This document shows positions 43,920 through 50,677 of a stretch of DNA of 64,000 nucleotides, piece by piece. The translations under genes were made by a program, and so were the position numbers. The notes below the pieces were generated by a model, which saw only the letters and a program-made list of their open reading frames with translations, was not told the DNA's origin and searched no databases. The stretch comes from Stenotrophomonas sepilia (lineage in GTDB: Bacteria > Pseudomonadota > Gammaproteobacteria > Xanthomonadales > Xanthomonadaceae), in assembly GCF_003244875.1 (NCBI RefSeq), contig NZ_LXXZ01000059.1:1-64000 (forward strand), in the 5' to 3' direction. Position 1 is the stretch's first letter, and every line of letters begins with the position of its first letter.

Positions 43920-44699
43920 TTAGAAGCGGAACGGCTTCCGGGTGCTGGGACCCGCCGCGGGCGGCAGGCCGTCGTCCAAGCCTTGAGCACGGGCTTGGTT
44001 GCGGACCTCGCTCCACGCCGCCTGGAACGCGGACTGTGCCGCCTCCATTGCGTCATCGAATCGCTCGCGCGCCTCCATGCTGACCCAGGGCTCCAGCAGG
44101 GCGTCGGCCAAGGGAGCCTCCCAGATTTTGCCCTCTGCCAGGGCCCTGTCGCGCTCTTCGATGGGCAGCAGTTGCACATGCCCCACCAAACGCCCGTCCT
44201 GCCGCACCCAGGGCTGAAGCTCAGCGAAGCAGTCGGCGGGCGTTGCGGTCAGCGCAGGGCGCTGCTGAGGCTGCCCCAGCACGGCCAACACCTCGCCCCA
44301 AAACTCCGTTGCATCGAAGGTGGCCAAGGCAAAGGCCAGGGACGTCATGTCGGCCAGTGCCATGTGCTTGGCCCGGTCAGGAACCCGCCCACCCTTGCGC
44401 GGCACAATGGGGTTGGCACCGGTGACCGTGTGCCGGGCTGGGTGGGCCTTGGGGGTGGCCTGTCCTGCAACGTCAGTGTCTGTGAGCCCGTCGAGCGCCT
44501 CGGCGAGCGCAGTCACCGGCACCAGCCAACTGCCGCCCAACTTGCGCAAGCCGGGAACGATGACGCCGGCCGCCAGTTGCTCGCGGGTCTGCTCGTAGCT
44601 GCCGGCCCCCGTTCGGTTGAGCACCCGCGCCACGTCCTCGACCGACAAGAGCGGCTTGTCGGGGAACATGGCGCGCAGGATGGGCAGCATTCCGGTCAT
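43920..44699 (-). CDS. Unknown protein next to the tRNA att site, C-terminal PFRF
   Basis: A 259-residue protein from ATG 44699 (ATG 44690 is possible; neither has a good ribosome site). The N-terminal ~60 residues resemble an excisionase-like winged HTH (LLSVEDVARVLNRTG, VPGLRKLGGSWLVPV). The rest is helical and ends STRKPFRF. The adjacent gene ends TKPAPFRF, and the coding DNA for both tails is nearly the same. The position directly inside the tRNA boundary is where an integrase or excisionase gene is expected. No integrase catalytic residues are seen. Confidence 0.6.
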   Translation of the reverse strand: MTGMLPILRAMFPDKPLLSVEDVARVLNRTGAGSYEQTREQLAAGVIVPGLRKLGGSWLVPVTALAEALDGLTDTDVAGQATPKAHPARHTVTGANPIVPRKGGRVPDRAKHMALADMTSLAFALATFDATEFWGEVLAVLGQPQQRPALTATPADCFAELQPWVRQDGRLVGHVQLLPIEERDRALAEGKIWEAPLADALLEPWVSMEARERFDDAMEAAQSAFQAAWSEVRNQARAQGLDDGLPPAAGPSTRKPFRF

Positions 44700-44766
44700 G
44701 GGCTGGGGAAAAAGTGGGGAAAAACTATCCCTGGAAATCCCTGTTTTTCCCGGGGTGAACCAGCAG
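44700..44766. repeat. Short repeats flanking the tRNA attachment end
   Basis: The 67 bases hold TGGGGAAAAA twice (44704, 44715), ATCCCTG twice (44727, 44737), an inverted pair GGGAAAAAC (44717-44725)/GTTTTTCCC (44743-44751), and one copy of the island iteron word AACCAGCAG (44758-44766). Such clusters beside an att site are typical of arm-type binding sites for recombination proteins. That reading is inference. Confidence 0.5.
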
Positions 44767-44770
44767 GGCA

Positions 44771-44807
44771 AGAAAAAGGGGTTGGTCGGAAATCCGGCCA
44801 ACCCCTT
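44771..44807 (-). terminator. Terminator downstream of tRNA-Thr
   Basis: AAGGGGTTGG (44776-44785) and CCAACCCCTT (44798-44807) pair perfectly, with a further four pairs including one G-U inside. On the minus strand the stem is followed by a T-rich run (TTTTTCTTG). It lies 28 bases after the tRNA 3' end. Confidence 0.8.
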
Positions 44808-44835
44808 GATTTTACTGCTTTTTCAAGCTTAAAAC

Positions 44836-44911
44836 TGGTGCCGGAAACAGGAGTCGAACCTGCGACCTACGCATTACGAATGCGCCGCTCTACCAACTGA
44901 GCTATTCCGGC
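44836..44911 (-). tRNA. tRNA-Thr (anticodon CGT)
   Basis: A 76-base tRNA with the CCA end encoded. The acceptor GCCGGAA pairs with TTCCGGC, the D-arm is GCTC...GAGC, and the anticodon loop TTCGTAA gives CGT for threonine. The T-arm carries GTTCGACTC. Its 3' end faces the accessory region, so it is the likely integration site of the island. Confidence 0.97.
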
Positions 44912-44961
44912 GGAGCACGCGATTTTACGGGCTGCGCGCCCCGACGGTCAATCCATCTGGC

Positions 44962-45966
44962 TCAGCCCGCCCCCACCCGGTTCGCACACACCCGCCCCTC
45001 GGCGAAATCCCGCAGGTTCCCCAGCGTGATCGCCGAGATCTCCTGCAGCGCCTCTACGGTGAGGAAGCCCTGGTGGCCGGTCACCAGCACGTTGGGGAAG
45101 GTCATCAGGCGCTGGAAGGCCTCGTCGTCGATGATCTCGCCGGACAGGTCCTGGAAGAACAGCGCGCTTTCCTGCTCGTAGACGTCGATGGCCAGATGAC
45201 CCAGCCGCCGTGACTTCAGCGCGCGGATCACCGCATGGGTATCGACCAGCCCGCCGCGCGAGGTGTTGACCAGCATCGCGCCGGTCTTCATCCGCGCCAG
45301 CGAGGCGTCGTTGATCAGGTGCTGGGTATCGGGCGTCAGCGGGCAATGCAGCGACACGATATCGGCGCGCGCCAGCAGTTCATCCAGCCCAACCATGTCG
45401 CCCACGCCGGCGAAGGCCGGCGATGGATACGGGTCATGCCCCAGCACGGTGCAGCCCATGCCGCGGAAGATGCGCGCGGTAGCCAGGCCGATCTTGCCGG
45501 TGCCGACGATGCCGACCGTGCGCCCATGCAGGGTGCTGCCGAGCAGGCCATCGAGCATGAAGTTGCCCTCGCGCACGCGATTGTAGGCGCGATGGGTCTG
45601 CCGGTTGAGCGTCATCACCAGCGCCAGCGCGTGCTCGGCCACGGCTTCGGGGGAATAGGCCGGCACCCGCGCGACGAACAGGCCCAGCGCTTTGGCAGCT
45701 GCCAGGTCCACATTGTTGAAGCCGGCGCAGCGCAGCAGCACGGCGCGCACGCCCAAGGCATGCAGCGCGTGCAGTACCGGCGCGTCGAGGCGGTCATTGA
45801 CGAACACGCATACCGCGGCGCAGTCCTGTGCCAACGCAGCGGTATGCACGTCCAGCGCGGCATCGAAGTACACGAATGCAAAGCCCTGCCCGGCCGCATC
45901 GCGCTGGTTGGCCTCATCGAGGAAACGACGATCGTAGGGGCGGGCACTGAAAACGGCGATCTGCAT
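44962..45966 (-). CDS. ldhA: D-lactate dehydrogenase-like 2-hydroxyacid dehydrogenase
   Basis: A 334-residue cytosolic NAD-dependent enzyme that should interconvert pyruvate and D-lactate. The NAD-binding motif is TVGIVGTGKIGLATARIFRGMG (quoted in part: VGIVGTGKIG). Catalytic residues are visible: R in NTSRGGLVDT, E in DVYEQES, and H in VTGHQGFLT. These spacings fit the LdhA branch (with YEQE and GHQ). ATG 45966 is preferred to an upstream GTG. It is the first chromosomal gene beyond the tRNA. Confidence 0.9.
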   Translation of the reverse strand: MQIAVFSARPYDRRFLDEANQRDAAGQGFAFVYFDAALDVHTAALAQDCAAVCVFVNDRLDAPVLHALHALGVRAVLLRCAGFNNVDLAAAKALGLFVARVPAYSPEAVAEHALALVMTLNRQTHRAYNRVREGNFMLDGLLGSTLHGRTVGIVGTGKIGLATARIFRGMGCTVLGHDPYPSPAFAGVGDMVGLDELLARADIVSLHCPLTPDTQHLINDASLARMKTGAMLVNTSRGGLVDTHAVIRALKSRRLGHLAIDVYEQESALFFQDLSGEIIDDEAFQRLMTFPNVLVTGHQGFLTVEALQEISAITLGNLRDFAEGRVCANRVGAG

Positions 45967-46024
45967 GGGCGGGCCTGGCGGGAATTCCCTGCCGACCATA
46001 CCGCAGCACCTGCCCTGATGGGAT

Positions 46025-46054
46025 GGCCCCGGCGATACGGATATCGCCGGGGCC
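46025..46054 (-). terminator. Hairpin after the autotransporter gene
   Basis: GGCCCCGGCGATA (46025-46037) and TATCGCCGGGGCC (46042-46054) form a 13-bp perfect stem with a 4-base loop, 9 bases after the autotransporter stop. There is no T-run, so it may need Rho or act as an RNA-stabilising stem. Confidence 0.5.
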
Positions 46055-46063
46055 GAGTGCCCT

Positions 46064-48937
46064 TTAGAACCGGTAGCCCAGGCCCAGCATCACGCCGTTC
46101 TGGATCTGCCCATCGCGGCGTTCGCCCACGTAGTCGGCCATGATCGACAGGCGCTCGCTGGCACGGCTGGTCACGCCCAGGTTCCAGGCCAGCACCTGCT
46201 CGCCCACGGCTTGGCTGCTGGCACCGAACAGCAGGTCCGGAGCTGCGGCGAAGCCGGTGCTGTAGCGGGCCTGGGTGTCACCCAGTTCCTTCTGCCAGAC
46301 CACGCGCGCGCGCGGGGTGATGCGCTCGCCGTTGTTGCCTTCGAAGGTCTTGAACAGCTGCAGGCCCGCACCCACGCGAATGCTCTCCAGGCTGCCACTG
46401 CGGCCGACCAGCGCACCGGCGCCCTGCCCTTCATTGAAACGGGTGGCCGAGGTCCGTGCGTAGTCCACCACCGGCAGCAGCGGCTGGATCACCAGTCCCT
46501 TGCCGGCGGTGAAGGAGAACGCGTGTTCGACTCGCGCCGAGATCGCATCGTTGCTGTATCGGGCGCGCAGCGGCTGTTGCAGGCCATCGATGGCCGAAAG
46601 GCTGCGGCGGGTGTCATGCCGCAGATGGGTGTAGCGCACGGCCGCCGACAGATAGCCGCGCGCGTACGTGGCATCCAGGTAACCGCCCACGTCCAGCGCG
46701 CGCACATCACCGGTGAAACCGGAGCCATCGCTGGCCTTGGTCGACATGTCGGCCGCTGCCACGCTGACGCCAAGGGTGACGCGGTCATCGGCCACGCGGG
46801 TGTCGGCACCGACCACGATGCCACCGATGTTGTGGCTCAGGCCGGCCACGCCGCCGTCGGCATCGATGCGGCCATGGCTGGCGAAACCGCGCGCCCACAG
46901 GCCACGGCTGCGACCCGCTACGCCGCTGTCGCCGGCACCCTCGCCCGCCGGCTCGACCAGATGCATGGCCAGCTGGTTGAACAGGCTGCCATGGCGCATG
47001 CCCGGCTGCGCCGACACCGACTGCGCCGCCTGCGAAGCCAACCCGTCTGCATCGCCGCCACTGCGCATCGCTGCCTGGTGCTGCTGCACGACGTTGCCGA
47101 TGCTGCCGATCAGTGCATTGTCGGCCAGGCGCAGGCTGGCGTGCGCGTCACCGCGCAGGGCGCCAGCCTGCTGTGCGATCACATCACGGTCAGCGAACTG
47201 CAGCGCGCCGAGCAACGACTTCAGGCCGCTGTCCTGGCGGGCCGATGCAGCGGCCAGCGCGCGCCCCAGGCCGTCGCCGGAGGTGCCATTGGTGAACAGG
47301 CCCAGCTGATCGAAGCCTGGATTGGCGGTCAACCACAGGCCATCGGCGGTCTGGTTGACGTTGAAGCTGAGCAGCGAATTGTGGCGCGGGCGGAACACTT
47401 CACCGGCCGTGATGCTGGCGCTGTAACCGGCATCGCCCAGCCGCACGGCATCCTGGAAGCCCCCCTGGTAGATCGGTCCTTCCACCAGGTCGCGACGGTA
47501 GGTGCCGGCATAGAAGCCCTGGGCGACGTTCAACGCCAGGTGTGCGCCCTGCGCGATCACCAGCGCGCCCTCCTCGGAGCCGCCATCGTAGAAGCTGCCC
47601 ACGCGCAGGCGGCCACTGCCGGTACCACCGGTTTCGGTAACGTCGAACAGCACCTGCCCGCCGGGCATGATGTTGACGTAGCCGTGGGTCACCAGATCAC
47701 CACCACGCGGCATCAGCGTGCCGAACACGCGCAGGCGGTTGAAGCCGTCTTCGCGGTAGGACGGGCCGGTGCCATCCAGCAACGCATCGCTGTCGGTGCC
47801 GACCGATGCGATATCACCGTGGCCGACCACGATGCTGCCCGGCATCACCCGCAGTTCGGGGGTGCGCAGCGCACCACCCTCCAGTGCGATGGTGCCGTTG
47901 TCCACCAGAATGAAATCGGCGCCGGTGGTTTCGGCGGTGCGCCAGGTGGCGCCGTTGCTGACACGGATCACGCCCGCCGAACTGCCCAGGGTGGACGCAT
48001 CCAGATCGGCCAGCCGCAACTGGCCGCGCAGCTCTTCCTGGAGGTCGGGATCGGCGAGCAGCTGCTGCAGCGACTGCGTGCCGATGCCGTTCGGCCCCCG
48101 CGTGGAGACGTTGTACAGGCTCACCGCGTAGTTGATGTAGGTGCTGGCCCAGTCGGTGTTCCAGCGCGCGAAATCGTCGTCGACGAAGGCCTGCAGCTGG
48201 CGCGCGGTGCGCAGGTAGCCCGGGTTGATGTCGCCGCTGACGTTGCTGGTGACATGCAGGGTGTCGCCCGGATCGCGATAGCCTGCCGTGTTGATGATGT
48301 TGTTGCCGCGGATGTCCTGGCCCGGGAACGACTCCAGCTTGCTGCCGCTGCCATCCGGATCGAAGGTGACCGACGTACCCGTGGTGCGCGCCGGGTCGCG
48401 GAATACCAGCAGGCCATTGGGTTGAACCACTTCATACAGCGCCTTGTGCAACAGGCCCGCATCCATCCCGCCGCCGTAGTTGCCTGTGTAGATCTGGGTC
48501 ATGCGCGCTGACGGCGCATAGGTGATCTTGCCGCCACTGCTGGCGGCATGGATCTGCACCGAGTCGACCAGTGGCAGATCGCCGCCGAGGTAACGGTTGA
48601 CGCCACCGGACTGCATGATCGAGCAGGACGAGATGCAGTGGCCGGACACGATGGTGTCCAGGCCCTGGGTGCGGATCACCGCCTGCAGCCACTCGCCGGC
48701 GATCAGCGCGCCACCATTGGATGTGCGCAGCACGACCTCGCGGATCGGACGGCCTTCAGCCTGTGCCTTGGCCAGCAGCGCGGGCAGCGCCACCACATCG
48801 GCAACGGTGACGCCGCCGCTGAGGAAGACGCGATCGTCCCGCACGTGATAATTCATTGCCATGACGTCATCAACCGCCGCCATGGCGGTGATGCCCATCA
48901 GCCCGGCCAAGGCCAGGCTCAACTTCGAATGCTTCAT
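46064..48937 (-). CDS. Autotransporter with an N-terminal ClpP-like (COG3904-type) domain
   Basis: A 957-residue outer-membrane protein. ATG 48937 (GAGAGA upstream) gives a signal peptide of about 27 residues (LALAGLMGITAMAA). The first ~180 mature residues look like periplasmic ClpP-like proteins: [23 protein letters not shown], and GHCISSCSIMQSGG carrying the candidate nucleophile Ser. A beta-helix-like passenger follows. The last ~270 residues are an autotransporter barrel (GLWARGFASHG ... ending MLGLGYRF). The catalytic His and Asp cannot be fixed by eye. It is divergent from the sigma/FecR/TonB operon. Confidence 0.8.
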   Translation of the reverse strand: MKHSKLSLALAGLMGITAMAAVDDVMAMNYHVRDDRVFLSGGVTVADVVALPALLAKAQAEGRPIREVVLRTSNGGALIAGEWLQAVIRTQGLDTIVSGHCISSCSIMQSGGVNRYLGGDLPLVDSVQIHAASSGGKITYAPSARMTQIYTGNYGGGMDAGLLHKALYEVVQPNGLLVFRDPARTTGTSVTFDPDGSGSKLESFPGQDIRGNNIINTAGYRDPGDTLHVTSNVSGDINPGYLRTARQLQAFVDDDFARWNTDWASTYINYAVSLYNVSTRGPNGIGTQSLQQLLADPDLQEELRGQLRLADLDASTLGSSAGVIRVSNGATWRTAETTGADFILVDNGTIALEGGALRTPELRVMPGSIVVGHGDIASVGTDSDALLDGTGPSYREDGFNRLRVFGTLMPRGGDLVTHGYVNIMPGGQVLFDVTETGGTGSGRLRVGSFYDGGSEEGALVIAQGAHLALNVAQGFYAGTYRRDLVEGPIYQGGFQDAVRLGDAGYSASITAGEVFRPRHNSLLSFNVNQTADGLWLTANPGFDQLGLFTNGTSGDGLGRALAAASARQDSGLKSLLGALQFADRDVIAQQAGALRGDAHASLRLADNALIGSIGNVVQQHQAAMRSGGDADGLASQAAQSVSAQPGMRHGSLFNQLAMHLVEPAGEGAGDSGVAGRSRGLWARGFASHGRIDADGGVAGLSHNIGGIVVGADTRVADDRVTLGVSVAAADMSTKASDGSGFTGDVRALDVGGYLDATYARGYLSAAVRYTHLRHDTRRSLSAIDGLQQPLRARYSNDAISARVEHAFSFTAGKGLVIQPLLPVVDYARTSATRFNEGQGAGALVGRSGSLESIRVGAGLQLFKTFEGNNGERITPRARVVWQKELGDTQARYSTGFAAAPDLLFGASSQAVGEQVLAWNLGVTSRASERLSIMADYVGERRDGQIQNGVMLGLGYRF

Positions 48938-49026
48938 GTGTTCTCTCTCCACCCGCAACACACGGGTCAGGAGTTCAACGTCCGGGCGGCGCAAACTCCC
49001 CCAGCGCACCAGGCCCCGAAACATGA

Positions 49027-49701
49027 ATGCATTCACAATGGAATCAGGGGCCATGCACACTCTTCCCCATCCGGTCATCGTCGCGTAAAACTCGAAGACG
49101 CACCCGCCACCGACGCCCGAGGCCAGCCCTGTCCGCCCCCTCTCCTCTGATCCATCGCGCGCCGGACCTGTCCGTGCCGGCGGACGCGTTCATTGCGTTC
49201 GTACGGGAAGAGCGCGCGCCGTTGTGCGCTTTCCTGCGCACGCGCGGCGTTGGGCCGGAGGATGCCGAGGACATCGCGCAGGACTGCATGGAGCGGCTGA
49301 TCCGCTATCGCGCGCACAGTGCCGACGAGCTGCGGTTGCTGCTGTATCGTATCGCCCGCAACCGCCTGGCGGACCGCGGCCGCTCGTCGCAGTCGCGGCC
49401 ACACCTGTCCCTCGCCGAACACGATGGCGGCGACGAGCCCTCCAGCACGTCGCCCGATCCATTGCGCCAGGCCGAGTCCGGGCAGATGCTGTCCCTGCTG
49501 CGGCAGGCCCTGTTCAAGCTGCCCGAGCGCGCGCGCGAGGTGTACCTGCTCAACCGGATCACCGGCATGAGCTATACGCAGATCGCGCGGCACTGTGGAA
49601 TCACCGCCAAGACCGTGGAAAAACATATCGCCCGCGCCCTGCAGGGCCTGCGCCAGGAACTCGGATCGGATCCGCTGCACAACGACAGGGACAACGGATG
49701 A
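49027..49701 (+). CDS. ECF-family sigma factor (FecI-like)
   Basis: A 224-residue frame; the real start is uncertain. Region 2 begins near FIAFVREERAPLCAFL and includes DAEDIAQDCMERLI; region 4 is LPERAREVYLLNRITGMSY followed by TQIARHCGITAKTVEKHI. Residues before about 50 are low-complexity arginine-rich and probably untranslated; GTG 49174 (175 residues) fits the family length better. The stop overlaps the fecR start (ATGA). FecI-like sigmas are released when the cognate receptor binds its ligand. Confidence 0.88.
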   Translation: MHSQWNQGPCTLFPIRSSSRKTRRRTRHRRPRPALSAPSPLIHRAPDLSVPADAFIAFVREERAPLCAFLRTRGVGPEDAEDIAQDCMERLIRYRAHSADELRLLLYRIARNRLADRGRSSQSRPHLSLAEHDGGDEPSSTSPDPLRQAESGQMLSLLRQALFKLPERAREVYLLNRITGMSYTQIARHCGITAKTVEKHIARALQGLRQELGSDPLHNDRDNG

Positions 49702-50666
49702 GTCACGCCAGACCCAGGGAAGACACCCTGCTGTTTGAACGCGCCAGCGCCTGGGTGGCGCGGCTGGAGGCTCCGGACTGCACGGCGGGCGAGCGCGAGG
49801 CGTTCGAGGACTGGCTGGCCGAGGACCCGGCCCATGTCAGCGCCTGGATCCAGGCCGAGACCCTGTTCCAGCGGGGCGAAGAACTGGCCGCCGACCCGTG
49901 GCTGCGCACCGCCGCAGCACGTGCGGCACGGCCGGCGCAGCGTCGCTGGCTGCCGGCAGTGGCCGCCGCCGCAGGCGTCTGCCTGGCCATCGGGATCGGC
50001 TGGATGGTCGCCATCGACGGCAACCCCACAGCGCTGCGCTATGCCAACGATTCCCACCAGCCCCGGCAGCAGACGCTGGCCGATGGCAGCGTGGCCACGC
50101 TGGATGCGGGCACCACGCTGCACGCCCGATTCGGTTGGCGCCATCGCAACCTGGTGCTGGAACGGGGCCGCCTGCAGCTGCAGGTCGCACCGTCGAGCAA
50201 GGCGCTGCAGCTGCGCGCCGGCGACAGCACCATCCGCGACATCGGCACCACCTTCCAGGTGGAGCGCCTGAACGACGGCCTGGTCGAAGTCGCGCTACTG
50301 GAAGGTGCGGTGGAAGTCAGCAATGGCGGGGCCCAGCACACCCTGGCACCCGGCCAGCAGCTGCAGGTGCTGCCCTCGGGCCGCTTCCAGCCCGGCCCGG
50401 CGCTGTCGTCCAATGCCGCTGCCGAAGGCTGGCTGCAAGGGCAGCTGGTGTTCGATGCCACGCCGCTGTCGATCGTGGTCGAGCGCATGAACCGCTACGG
50501 TCGCACGCCGCTGGTGATCGCCGATCCCGAGATCGCCAGCCTGGCCGTGAGTGGCACCTTCCGTGCCGGCGATGCGCAGGAACTGCTGTCGGCGCTGGAA
50601 CTGGGCTGGTCGGTGGCTGGCCAGACGCGACCGGATGGCGCGCTGGAACTGCGCCGCACGTACTGA
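49698..50666 (+). CDS. FecR-like anti-sigma/sigma-regulator
   Basis: A 322-residue inner-membrane protein. The N-terminal cytosolic domain (FEDWLAEDPAHVSAWIQAE, about 35-55) binds the sigma factor. One transmembrane helix follows (about 90-112). The periplasmic FecR domain has LADGSVATLDAGT and FQVERLNDGLVEVALLEGAVEV. The C-terminal DUF4974-like part (PLSIVVERMNRYG...FRAGDAQELLSALEL) contacts the receptor's STN domain. It overlaps the sigma gene by 4 bases and lies 11 bases before the receptor gene. Confidence 0.92.
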   Translation: MSHARPREDTLLFERASAWVARLEAPDCTAGEREAFEDWLAEDPAHVSAWIQAETLFQRGEELAADPWLRTAAARAARPAQRRWLPAVAAAAGVCLAIGIGWMVAIDGNPTALRYANDSHQPRQQTLADGSVATLDAGTTLHARFGWRHRNLVLERGRLQLQVAPSSKALQLRAGDSTIRDIGTTFQVERLNDGLVEVALLEGAVEVSNGGAQHTLAPGQQLQVLPSGRFQPGPALSSNAAAEGWLQGQLVFDATPLSIVVERMNRYGRTPLVIADPEIASLAVSGTFRAGDAQELLSALELGWSVAGQTRPDGALELRRTY

Positions 50667-50677
50667 GGAGGCCTGCA

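Noticed and set aside
1-44800. Conjugation (type IV secretion), relaxase, reverse transcriptase or diversity-generating element
   Set aside because: No VirB/Tra, relaxase or RT motifs were found among the frames; any transfer genes must lie left of the window.
46211-48511. 766-codon open frame opposite the autotransporter gene
   Set aside because: GC-rich shadow: low-complexity A/Q/R/H composition, no domain, and the opposite strand encodes a clear autotransporter. The same holds for long plus-strand frames opposite ileS (60227-62620) and the M61 gene (56005-58365).
49898-50677. Upstream extension of the TonB receptor frame to 49898
   Set aside because: That part overlaps fecR in another frame and reads as arginine/glycine-rich shadow; GTG 50678 has a strong ribosome site and signal peptide.
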